Below are positions 13,401-23,500 of a DNA stretch of 64,000 nucleotides, in pieces; the first letter of the stretch is position 1, and every line of letters starts with the position of its first letter. The translations under genes were made by a program, and so were the position numbers. The DNA lies in contig NC_059393.1 in NCBI RefSeq assembly GCF_019703515.2, positions 10,496,001-10,560,000 of the forward strand, read 5' to 3'. Origin of the DNA: Myxocyprinus asiaticus (Eukaryota; Chordata; Actinopteri; Cypriniformes; Catostomidae). The notes below the pieces were generated by a model, which saw only the letters and a program-made list of their open reading frames with translations, was not told the origin of the DNA and ran no database searches.

Positions 13401-14501
13401 AGACATGTACATGCTAGGATTTTTACTAGTGATGCAAGGATACAAATTTGTTTGCAAATACCGATATCCGATTATTTTGAACAACCTGATACAGAGAGAT
13501 GGTGGTTCAAATTGTATAAAGCTTACAAACTGCAACTCTAACTCTGCAACTCTGTGTCATTGTCACCCAAGTCAAAGTAAAAATCCACACTAGAGAAATT
13601 TTCTATCACACACAACACCAGTTGTGGGCTAATTGTGCAGTGTGTTTTTCCGCCCCTTTTGATTGACAGGACATAATTGACATCAGCTGTTTTTTAACCA
13701 ATTGGACGAAAGCACAGATAATTGCTATTATCGACCAACGCTGATTATTGGCAGATACAATGATTATTTCATGACACTAAATATTTTGTAGTCTACACCA
13801 ATACCAGTGATATTTCATAGTTCTTTAATTGAATATCAATTTTGATTCCACAGCAAAGGTTTATCTAAAACAACTTACACAAACAAAACAAAAAATACTA
13901 AAACTAAAGCTATTCAATGCTTATTTAAAAAGTTACATTTCAATGTAACTATTAACACATTACATTAAAACAATGGAATGTTAATTAAGTAATAAGTCAA
14001 GTAAGCTTTTAAAGTTATTCAATTCAAGTGAATTTTGAAAAAAATATTTAAATCTAACAGTTCTTCAATTATCTAACTGCAGTATTAAGTAGGGATAGGC
14101 ATTTCAAGTAATTTTGTAGTCGAGTACACTAACCCACAAAAAACGAGGAATCAATTACTCGTAAATTAAAATGTAAGTTAAAAATAACAATTATGGCACG
14201 TACATGAAATGTAAATTTAGTTTTATTTAAAAATGTTACCAAGAATGGTTTCAAAACAAGCTAACTTCAACAAACTATACTTTTCTTTTTAGAAAAAAAT
14301 TAAATAAACAGGATGCATTAATACAAATGGAAAACAAAAGAGATTTATAAAATAACAGTATAAAATATTTGCACTCACCCAGAGCTTACATAGAAACCAA
14401 TACCAACCATTTTTAGAATTTCACATGTTATTATTTAGAAAAACAAGTGGTGAAGCTTGGCTTTTAATAAAATGCGCTCTGCCGGTGTTCAGACATTTCA
14501 T

Positions 14502-14564
<63 letters not shown>

Positions 14565-16006
14565 GGTTTGATAAGCTTCCGAGTTTCTTGTACTGCTTCG
14601 CATTTTCTTTCCAGCATAAAGGCAGATCCTCGTCCGTTGGTTTGCATGAATCCAGCAAGAACAGAATATTAATAGAGTAGAATTCAACAAGAATCAAAAT
14701 ATTACAAGTATAAATATTTGGCCTTGCTTTAAAAGTATAGATACCATCATAATTCCTTCTCTCGCCCAACACCTTGACGAGACACATCCACAGCATCCGC
14801 TAGTGGACTCAACTGTTACTAATACAGTGTAATTCAGAGCTGCTGACGGCAGGCAAATATGTAAAAAGTCATCAATTTGCGATATTCCAGTAGTGTTTTT
14901 AACAGTCGGCTAGCTGATTCAGAACGATTACTCGATTAATTACTCATGCACGTCCATGGTATCAAGTGAATGTTCAGAATGTATTGAATTATACTAGGCT
15001 ATCATCAACTAATAACACACTTACACAATTAAAGGACAACTGACCCAAAAATGTAAAAAAACAACAAAAAAAAGCAAGAAAGCATAGGGTTTGGAACAAC
15101 AATAAAAGGATTAAATGATGACAGAATTTTTATATTTGAATGAACTATACCTTTAAAAAACATTGAAATTTTACACACACCAACATTTTCCCAAATTCAC
15201 AAAATGACAAGTCTCTACAGGCTTATAAGCAGTATAATGTCTGGTTGTCACATATGACCCCAGCCATCTCCTCCCTGAACTGTTGACCCCTGCATTCCTC
15301 CTCAACACTCTTTGATTATCTCTTGCTTTCTGTCCTCTCAGGAGAAAAGCCGTATATCTGTCCCTACGAAGGCTGCAACAAACGCTACTCGAACTCCAGT
15401 GACCGCTTTAAACACACGCGAACGCACTACGTGGACAAGCCCTACTGCTGCAAAATGGTGGGCTGTTTGAAACGGTACACCGACCCCAGCTCCCTCCGCA
15501 AACACATCAAGGCTCACGGCCACACTGTCGCCCAGGACCGAGCCACATTGCCCAGGGTGGAAGGGCTGTTGAGAGGGAGTAGGTTGGATGCGGAAAGCAT
15601 AGCTCCGGTTTATGGCCGAGGGATAGATGTACCTTACCCAGGTGGGGCACATTTTGTCCTTCCTGGGGCGGCAACATCCTTACTTGGGGCTCATGCCCTG
15701 CACAACCTTGCCAGGCCCATTGGAGGTCACCCCCTGGATCTCTCCATGCTCAGTCCTTTATTAGGAGCAAGGCCTGTGCTTTACCCCAGCTCTGGAGCGC
15801 TTGGGCTCGGGAAGGTGCCGATCCTTTACCCCTTGCTGCTACCGCTCCTGGGGCTTGGTGCAGGACGGGGGGAAAAAGGCGTGGAGGAAGAGGAGGATGT
15901 TGATGATGATGATGATGAGGGCAGGGTGGGAGCAGGGTTGAGTAGCCACTCATGGGTTGTGATCCCTCCAGGCATGTTGTTTTTGAAACAGGTGGTGAGC
16001 ACATAA
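7467..16006 (+). CDS. glis2: Glis2, Krüppel-like zinc-finger transcription factor (six coding exons)
   Basis: Coding exons are 7467-7599, 10778-10917, 11639-11809, 11984-12117, 13236-13354 and 15342-16006. All junctions are GT/AG and in phase, giving 453 residues. The protein opens with SLDEPLNLK, has VVDLSLSP (59-66) and FQFFLP (109-114), and ends in a [12 protein letters not shown] tail; all are hallmarks of GLIS2 (human protein 524 aa). Five C2H2 fingers follow: about 145-167, 178-203, 211-231, 239-261 and 269-291, with Cys/His ligands intact. An acidic run is at 414-425. Finger 2 is split by intron 5 and fingers 3/4 meet across intron 6. GLIS proteins are nuclear DNA-binding regulators; GLIS2 is tied to kidney and ciliary biology in vertebrates. 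The start is the first ATG of the first coding exon and matches the family N-terminus. I cannot tell glis2a from glis2b. The C-terminal region is shorter than in human. Confidence 0.93.
8084..8612. mobile_element. non-autonomous DNA element with GGGCTTTTCCACTGCAC termini
   Basis: The left end GGGCTTTTCCACTGCACG is matched in inverted orientation by CGTGCAGTGGAAAAGTGCC at about 8594-8612. The interior has no transposase; an open frame at 8080-8376 is incidental. It sits inside the GTCCACAC-type repeat. Superfamily not determined. Confidence 0.6.
8815..9626. mobile_element. 812-bp MITE with 3-bp target duplication (PIF/Harbinger-like)
   Basis: Ends are GGGCCGGATTCACGAA and TTCATGAATCTGGCCC (inverted, two mismatches), flanked on both sides by CTG (8812-8814 and 9627-9629). 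A 3-bp duplication suits PIF/Harbinger elements, though their usual target is TWA, so the assignment is tentative. The interior is rich in CTTAAGAA repeats and has no coding capacity. Confidence 0.6.
10355..10650 (+). mobile_element. LINE/SINE 3' tail copy, + orientation
   Basis: The segment runs from GAGGGGAACTGGCTCCCCCAG to GCTGCTTTAAAACGATGTGTG and the tail AAATAAAAATGACTTGACTT. The same sequence occurs in reverse at about 46230-46560, where it is the 3' end of a LINE with coding remains. Here only the 3' end was inserted (5' truncation). Confidence 0.65.
10645..10765. repeat. fragment of TTAA MITE family 2, abutting glis2 exon 3
   Basis: CACTTCCATTGTAAGTGCCT and the block ending TTTTTTGTGGTAATCAACAT match the right arm of the MITEs at 51373-52260 and 56590-57130. 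The fragment ends about a dozen bases before the acceptor at 10777, so it lies in the polypyrimidine region of that intron. Confidence 0.6.
10985..11150 (+). mobile_element. tRNA-derived SINE
   Basis: It contains a tRNA-like head with a B-box-like GGTTCAATCCC near 11027-11037, followed by the typical fish SINE body (CCTTGAGCAAGGCACTTAAC) and the tail GGATAAAAGCATCTGCTAAA. It lies in glis2 intron 3 and is short and 3'-complete. Confidence 0.75.
12118..13235 (+). other. glis2 intron 5, no gene
   Basis: The sequence is AT-rich and non-coding, with a (GT)10 tract at about 12500-12520. The sequence AAGTCTCAATAT(C/T)TTAAGCA occurs twice (about 12586 and 12631), a small local duplication. Nothing else is recognised. 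Confidence 0.5.
13355..15341 (+). other. glis2 intron 6, repeats only
   Basis: It holds an AT-rich block, a possible MITE at about 14094-14956 (GGGATAGGCATTTC near the left end, ATTACTCGATTAATTACTC at the right) and a (CA)n tract. No exon is seen between the finger-3 and finger-4 exons. Confidence 0.5.
14503..14560 (+). repeat. (CA)29 microsatellite
   Basis: This is an uninterrupted CA dinucleotide tract of about 58 bp in glis2 intron 6. Open frames crossing it are artefacts. Confidence 0.97.
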
Positions 16007-16410
16007 AGACTCTTAGATCTTATTCACACTGCACACAAATTTGATGTTTAGGACTGACTGTCTGCGCTCTCATTTCGCAAGTGATGAAATCGGATCCGTT
16101 TGATCAGACAGTGTTGTCAATAGCCGATATGTCTACTTTGGTTGCCACAGAGATTACTTAAGCATCAGCACTATGCCAAGATACTTTCTTTTAGCTATGG
16201 GATTTTTTTTGTCCAGATCGATTAAGTAATTGAAAAATAAATAGACAATGCAATTCACATAAAATAGTTACTTGAAAACACCTCTACTATGATGAACACC
16301 ATTTTCCATTTCTGAGTTCAAAATCATTTTTATATTTTTTCTGGGGGTTCAGTTAAATAATGTTTCAGTGGTGTATCTGTCCGGAGACAGTAATAAAGAA
16401 TAAAAAAAAA
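16007..16410 (+). other. glis2: probable glis2 3' UTR with AATAAA
   Basis: This follows the stop codon at 16004-16006. A canonical AATAAA lies at 16393-16398, followed by an A-rich run, and is the first plausible polyadenylation signal. A MITE begins immediately after, at 16411. The transcript end is inferred. Confidence 0.4.
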
Positions 16411-16699
16411 GGTCACACTTTATATTAGGTGTCTTTAAATACTATGTACTCACATTAAATACAAACAATACATTGTATTTAATGTGTAACTACATGTTGT
16501 TCTGTAAAATTCTCACAAGATGCACATTTGTTGCTACTGAGGTTGAGGTACTGGTAGGGTTAGGGTTAGGGATAAGGTTAACAGTGTAACTACAAATGTA
16601 ATTAAATGCAGGACTTTAAATGTGAGTAAAATGCAACAACACGTACATGATAAATGATAAGTACATAGTAGTTAAAGACACCTAATATAAAGTCAGACC
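16411..16699. mobile_element. 289-bp MITE with ~28-bp terminal inverted repeats
   Basis: GGTCACACTTTATATTAGGT at the left end is mirrored by ACCTAATATAAAGTCAGACC at the right, and the inverted match continues through GTCTTTAA/TTAAAGAC. The interior contains TAGGGTTAGGGTTAGGG, which is part of this repeat and not a telomere. It lies directly downstream of the glis2 poly(A) signal. Confidence 0.8.
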
Positions 16700-17858
16700 A
16701 AGTTTCATTAAAAGCTGACATTTTTCAGACAGATATTTTGAAGATTTTATGAAAAGGCATATTTTGTAAAATGGAATAACCATTTTAGAAAACGTCTTGA
16801 TATTCGCCAAAAATTCACGATGAAAAAAATTAAAAATACCATGGAAATATGTTTGAAAACTTAAAAAAATAATAATAATAATTATTAAGTAGGGTACAGT
16901 CAAGTTTATTCACCTTTTACTTGATGTTTACACCACTTGACATTTTACAGTCAGTAAAGTTTTGTAGAACATGCTATAAATGTTTTTCATAATGAAACCA
17001 ATATGACAATTAGACAACATAAGCACTATACTACATTTTACACATTCATGCTTGTGTCCGAAACGCTCACCCGACACAGCTGTGGACAGTAAAGTGCATT
17101 GTGAATGACGTTACAAACATGTCTCATCCCGAATGATGATAAATCTTGTTTGATATTCAATTCACACCTACAAATGTGGTTTGAATTGGGTTTGTAAACC
17201 TAAGCAGATTTGAATAAAATATGCCAAAATATGAGATTTTTTGCTGCCTGTGTGACACACATACACACACATTTGAACACGTATTCGGATATTACAAGTG
17301 ATTGTTAATGTTAGTTATTGAGGAGCCGCCTTTTACAGGAATCTGGACATTTGGGAGGGTATAAAGAAGGAGTTTTTAAATACGCAATACAATGTCCTGC
17401 ACTCAATCAGTTTTATAATTCAAATATTTATTTTAGTAGTTTCGACAGTAATATTCCAACATTCATGCGTCTTCTGTTCACAATATAAAGCTGTTCATCA
17501 TTCCAGATGTCAAAATGTGCATAGTGTGATGCATGATGAGAAATGCTTATTTGATCCATCTTTCTTTGGAGCTGAGAGAAAGCACCTTGATTTGTCCAAC
17601 TAAATCTATGAAGCTAACTGACAGCTTCTTTGTCTATATATTTCATAAGCTGACTCAGACAGTTGACCCACAGTGGCCAAACAAAGAGTACAGGATATGC
17701 TATGAAAAGCAAATGGAAAGGCAAATGTCCTTTTACATGTTCAAACAGTACCACACATCTTTAGATCTACAGTACAGTAATAGCACCTGTTGCAAGCTAG
17801 CAAACAGGGAGAGAACAATGTGAACAAATATGAGTAAATTGGTTCTGGAACTTACAGC
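16700..17858. other. intergenic, nothing recognised
   Basis: AT-rich sequence downstream of glis2. An open frame at 17533-17823 (+) of 96 codons has no recognisable motif and no splice context, and is not annotated as a gene. Confidence 0.4.
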
Positions 17859-18385
17859 AGGGGAGACCGGGGCAATTGTAACCCACTAAATTTCCTCAGT
17901 CACAAATATGTGATCACACTTATTCAGCATATGCTAAGTTCTCCATCTGCCTGAAAAAAGGAGTGTGATCGTCTCACTAGCTGAGAAATTTTGACATAAA
18001 ACATTTTTCGATGTCCAAGATAATATTGTCAGCTGATATAAATAGTTTAGCAAAAATGATTTAATTTAGATAATTATAATGTAGGTCCCACTTACAGTAT
18101 TCTTGAGAGCTTAAAAAAATAGTGCCATATACAGGAGAAAATTATTCAGTAATGAGTACTGAAAGCAAGGATATTATTACTCTTGCTCTTAGTTGAGATA
18201 CAATGGATTAATAAAATGTATTTTTCAAGTGTTACAATTGACCACAACAAACACTTAATTTGATATTATGATATAGTCTTTGTTAAGTATATTAACAGTT
18301 TGTTAAAAATAAAAGTTGATTTGTAGTAATCTGTGATTTAAAAATGAAAATGTGAAAAATATTACAATTGCCCATGGTCTCCCCT
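17859..18385. mobile_element. MITE with GGGGAGACCGGGGCAATTGTAAC ends
   Basis: The left end GGGGAGACCGGGGCAATTGT is matched in inverted orientation by ACAATTGCCCATGGTCTCCCC at about 18363-18384. The interior is AT-rich and non-coding. Confidence 0.65.
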
Positions 18386-18589
18386 ATGTTTGTAGTACTT
18401 AACATGGCTGTATGGGGGGCCTGGGGGGGGGGGGCATTGCCCCCCTAGATTTTACCTGTGCCCCATCCAGTCAGACGGCGAAACATCCAAGGTGGATTTC
18501 CCTGGTCAGATGAAAAGATTGCCCACACTAAAGTTCAAAATGCCCCCCAAAGATGGCATCCTTGTACCGGTCCTAGTACTCACTACAAC

Positions 18590-19350
18590 ATACTCTTATA
18601 TCTCAAAAAATCTAAAAATGTGATTTCTCATAATATGACTTCTTTAAAAGATGTGCACCTTAATCCTAATTGCTCTAAAGAATAGTAATCTATTTAATTC
18701 GAATCTATATAGTAATTTCTTTTCTTTCTTTCTTTTTTTTTTTTTTTTTGAAGACGAGACATTGACTGTGCCAGAACATTTGTGTATATGATGACATGAG
18801 TCAACTTGGACTCCACTATTTGTTATCCATTATATAAACCATTTATGCATGGCTGATTTTTTCTCACTAAAGATTTAATGAATATATGAAGATTTACAGA
18901 CAGCTTCTCTGATAAGAGTGGCACATTTGATATCTGCCATGCACAATGGATAAATGCTAAGACTATGGCCTAAGACTACTGGCCTAATATATTTGCACAG
19001 TTGGATATTTTATCAAGCGTATTTTAACCAGTACCAAGTGCCTTCTATTGTAAGGTAGTTATTGACGAAATACAATGTATGAAATACATTTTGGATGTAC
19101 TGTATATTGTCAGTTTATGTGTGTATATTTTATCAGTTCAACGGATTCAACCTGTTACAATGTTAATGTTACGATTTTTTACAAGTTGTATTGATGTTGA
19201 GGCTAATGTTTCATAATGTTGAGCTAATGCTAATAAGTGTCTTACCATAGCACAGGACGTCTGGCAAAGTGACTGGAAGAATTTCATAAATTAGATATTG
19301 ACTTGATTAAAATGTCCAATAAAGAGTGCAATGTTAAAATCATAGGTGTG
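18590..19350 (+). pseudogene. relic 3' flank of a lost GT31-like gene copy
   Basis: The segment aligns by eye with 25780-26230, the 3' flank of the intact GT31-like gene 1. Shared landmarks in the same order are CACAATGGATAAATGCTAAG, AGTGCCTT.TATTGTAAGG, TATTGAC.AAATACAATG, TCAACCTGTTACAATGTT and GTTGAGCTAAT. It therefore looks like the leftover end of an earlier tandem unit whose coding part is gone. A polyadenylation-like AATAAAG at about 19319 is kept here but changed to AATACTG in the copy after gene 1. Confidence 0.6.
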
Positions 19351-19451
19351 TTCAATGTCTTTTCAAAAATACTGTATACTGTATAAGATTATGCTTAAAT
19401 TATTTCCAAATCAAAGGCTGTTTATTTGAAGTCTTAAAGTGATAGTTCTTT

Positions 19452-20310
19452 CAAGGAGCACAATACGATGATACTTGAAAAAAATGAGCTGCATGGTCGA
19501 GTTGCCAGAAAGAAGCCAATGCCACAAAAAAGCCCGGTTACAATATGCCCGACAACACCTTGACACGCCTCACAGCTTCTGGCACACTGTAATTTGGAGT
19601 AACGAGACCAAAATAGAGCTTTATGATCACAACCATAAGTGCTATGTTTGGAGAGGGGTCAACAAGTATTGTGCTCCTTGAAACAACCACACCGTCTTTT
19701 TCCAGAGCAGCCTGTATTTCTCCTGAGGTTACCTGTGGGTTTTTCTTTGTATCCCGAACAATTCTTCTGGCAGTTTTGGCTGAAATCTTTCTTGGTCTAC
19801 CTGACCTTGGCTTGGTATCAAGAGATCCCCGAATTTTCCACTTCTTAATAAGTGATTGAACAGTACTGACTGTCATTTTCAAGGCTTTGGATATCTTTTT
19901 ATATCCTTTTCCATCTTTATAAAGTTCCATTACCTTGTTACGTAGGTCTTTTGACAGTTCTTTTCTGTTCCCCATGGCTCAGTATCTAGCCTGCTCAGTG
20001 CATCCACGTGAGAGCTAACAAACTCATTGACTATTTATACACAGACACTAATTGCAATTTAAAAAGTCACAGGTGTGGGAAATTAACCTTTAATTGCCAT
20101 GTAACAAGGCCAAACATTCATGGGTATGTAAAGTTTTGATCAGGGCCATTTGGGTGATTTCTGTTATCATTATGTTTTAAAAAGGAGCCAAACAACTATG
20201 TGATAATAAATGGCTTCATATGATCACTATCCTTAAATAAAATATTTTCAAAATCAATGCCAAAATTTCAAAATTTCTGCCAGGGTATGCAAACATTTGA
20301 GCACAACTGT
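19452..20310 (-). mobile_element. rearranged Tc1/mariner copy: inverted transposase segments
   Basis: On the minus strand, 19975-19666 encodes the N-terminal part of a Tc1-type transposase. It starts MGNRKELSKDLRNKVMELY, then has two helix-turn-helix-like segments and the RSGRPRK linker. The end near 20300 carries the Tc1-like terminus (ACAGTTGTGCTCAAATGTTT on the minus strand). From 19452 to 19665 the next part of the same protein (ARLQYARQHLD.., WSNETKIELYDHN) lies on the plus strand. The two segments meet head to head and share a 17-bp inverted match, TTTCAAGGAGCACAATA, at 19452 and 19666. The catalytic C-terminal part and the other terminus are missing, so it is dead. Confidence 0.8.
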
Positions 20311-20527
20311 ATATACACACTGCTTATTGAAATAAACACAGAAAAACAAATGTACCGGTAGCTTACTGGTAGCTTACTATCTCAACCCCCCCTTCTCAGA
20401 GCACACCTGTATCAGGTAAAGGGGTGGGGCAACGTGTAATTCTAAGGCGGTTTTAACTCTCAGGCTTTCAGTTAGAAGGGCCATTGATCATCCTGAATCC
20501 ATACACACACTTCCAGTACCTGAAGAC

Positions 20528-23500
20528 ATGGAGGTAAAAATCATCGACAGAAATGGCTGGAAGAGGTGAGCTCTATAAATAACTTTAATACAAATTTGGC
20601 TTTGATGATGTCTTATGGTAATCTGAAATTTGGCATGGAAATTGTGTAAATTCTAATAGTATGGTCATGAAAAATGTGCTGAACTGAACTGTTTATCCTT
20701 GAAATTTCAGCTTAAGCTTTAAGAATGTACACTCACAACCACTTTATTAGGTTCACCTGTACACCTACTTATTTATATGATTATCTAATCAGCCAATTGT
20801 GTGGCAGCAGTGTAATGCATAAGATCATGCAGATATGGGTCAGGAGCTTCACTTAATGTTCACATCAACCATCAAAATGGGAAAATAAATGTGATCTCAG
20901 TGATTTCGACCATGACATGATTTTTGTTGCCAGACAGGCTGGTTTGAGTATTTCTATAACTGCTGATCTCCTGGGATTTTCACACACAACTGTCTCTAGA
21001 GTTTACTCAGAATGGTGCCAGAAACAAAAAACATAAATGCCTTGTTGATGAGAGAGTTCAACGGAGAATGGCCAGACTGGTTCGAACTGAGAGAATGGCT
21101 CAGATATCCCCTCTGTACACCTGTAGTGAGCAGAATAGCATCTCAGAATGCACAACATGTCAAACCTTGAGGCGGATGGGCTACAACAAGACCATGTCGG
21201 GTTCCACTTCTGTCAGCCAAGAACAGAAAGCTGAGGCTGCTGTGGGCCTACCTCTGTGTACCTCAGCAGAAACTGAGATTCATCAGACCAGGATGTTTTT
21301 CCAGTCTTTAACTGTCCAGTTTTGGCGAGCCTGTGCCCACTGCAGCCTTAGCTTTCTGTTCTTGGCTCAGAAGTTCTGAGGAATATACAATGTACTCTAA
21401 GACTAACCTGGAATCCAGTCAGAATTCCCCAATTTACAGAAATATTCAGGGTTTGATAAGAATAAAGCTCAACAGCATCTGTGGCATCATGTTGATTACT
21501 TGCCCCTCATTTATAAAATAAATAAATAAATAAAGTTACAGTAAGGCACTTTACAATGGATGTAAATGGAAATAGGACACTAAAATCATGATAAAATATA
21601 ATGTTTATATCTGGTGGCTATGCTTTTGAAACAATTTATATTTTAGCATTTATGGACTGGCCCCACTCACAATTTTTTGCATTGTTTTTGTTTTTATAAA
21701 TAAAAGGCCAATCGAAATTATTTTTGGTGGAAATTAACATAATGAAAACGGTGTTTACATGAAATTTGAAATAATCAGATTATTCCCTGTTTTTTATTTT
21801 TATTTATTTTTATTTTATCCCATTTTTCTCCCACTTTGGAATGCCCAGTTTCCACTACTTAGTAGGTCCTCATGTTGGCACGGTTACCTCAATCCGGGTG
21901 GCAGAGGACAAGTCTCAGTTGCCTCCGCTTCTGAGACTGTCAATCCGCGCATCTTATCACGTGGCTCGCTCTGCATGTCACCGCAGAGACTCACAGGAGG
22001 CTCATGCTACTCTCCGCGATCCACGTACAACTTACCACACGCCCCATTGAGAGTGAGAACCCCTAATTGCAACCACGAGGAGGTTACTCCATGTGACTCT
22101 ACACTTCCTAGCAACCAGGCCAATTTGGTTGCTTAGGGAGACCTGGCTGGATTCACTCAGCACACCCTGGATTTGAACTCGTGACTCCAGGGGTGGTAGT
22201 CAGCATCAATACTCGCTGAGCTACCCAGGCCCCCTTTATTCCCTGTTTTTGATGTAAAAATGTAAACAGGTATGTGCACAACACTTGTGCATATTGGATA
22301 AGCCAGTAAGGACGTGAAATTGGAGTAATGGGCAAAAATCCAGATCAGATCACTCACACAAATTTTGCATCAGCATAGTCTGTGCGGACTCTCCGCGTGT
22401 GACCCAGATTTTCTTGACACATGGACAGTCCTCGTCTGTGTGCATCGTTAGAGCATGTGCCTGCCATTGACTGCAACAAAAGAGTATCACAAAGCAGTTG
22501 TAGTGCGCAGTCATAGATCTTGACAAAAGGAGCTGGGAAGGAGGAGGGTTTCAGAGAAAAACTCTTGAGATTGTGCTGTAGTGAAACAGGCTTACCTGCA
22601 AAACTGAGCAATTTAAATGTTAGACAATAAGAGAGAACTTAAATTGATTGGCTAACAGATTACAATTTTAAGAATCTATCATCTTATACCATGCAAGCCG
22701 ATTGGCTTAACAAATCACATGAGTGAACCGATTAGCTAACTAATAACAAGTTCAAGAACCTATCAGCTTGCACCTTGTAGAGTTTCATGCCCGAAGTTAG
22801 TCATTTCAGTTATGACATACGAATTACGATGTACTTCATTATGAAGAATTGCTACTGCAAGAACATACACAGACATACAGTGTTAGCATGTGGACATGCT
22901 GCAGCTGCAGAGTTAAGGCCTGAGTATACTTCGGTTGTCTGTGTTGCTGATCGCTCCACGCACAGTATGCATGACAAGGGCCACATTAACGTACAGGCTT
23001 ACCTGGGCTGAAGCCGGATAACGTTATCCGTCATGTTCGCAGAAGCAAGCACATGTAAACGTGCAGCGGGAGTCGCAAATGTAAACACGGAGATGGTGCG
23101 CAACAGAGATAGCAGTCCGTGTAGCACATGGTCACAGAGTAAAAAAGTGCCTTCATCAGTACAGGGCCCAGATTTTCTCGACCCGCGGATGCGGTGCTCA
23201 TCCGTGCGATCATCGCCACATGCGCCGGCCACTGACTGTACTAAAAGATTATCACAAAGCAGCTTTAGTGGGCATGCATTGAATGCATTTGTGTTTGCTC
23301 GCTGTCAGAAGAGTATACTCAGAAGGACTACTCGGTCAGCCGAGTGCGATCTGATCCGGAACGCAGAAAAACGAAGTATACCCAGGCCTTTAGACAAACA
23401 CAAGACATGCTGCATTGAGCATGGAAGACATGCTATTACTGCACAATTAAACATACATTAAATTCTCCAACAAAGCAGGAAAGCTGCACAAACACATACA

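Noticed and set aside
14421..14796. Open frames with runs of alternating His/Thr or Cys/Val
   Set aside because: They are translations of the (CA)29 microsatellite.
15338..16004. Antisense frames opposite the last glis2 exon (104 and 84 codons)
   Set aside because: Shadows of a strongly conserved coding exon on the other strand.
16550..16575. Telomere-like TAGGGTTAGGGTTAGGG
   Set aside because: It is inside a 289-bp MITE with clear terminal inverted repeats, so it is not evidence of a telomere or fusion point.
21759..22136. 125-codon plus-strand frame
   Set aside because: It runs antisense through a tRNA-derived SINE with a recognisable A box, B box and A-rich tail.
23033..23461. 142-codon frame on the plus strand
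   Set aside because: It lies within a MITE defined by inverted GGCCTGAGTATACTTCG ends and has no recognisable domain.
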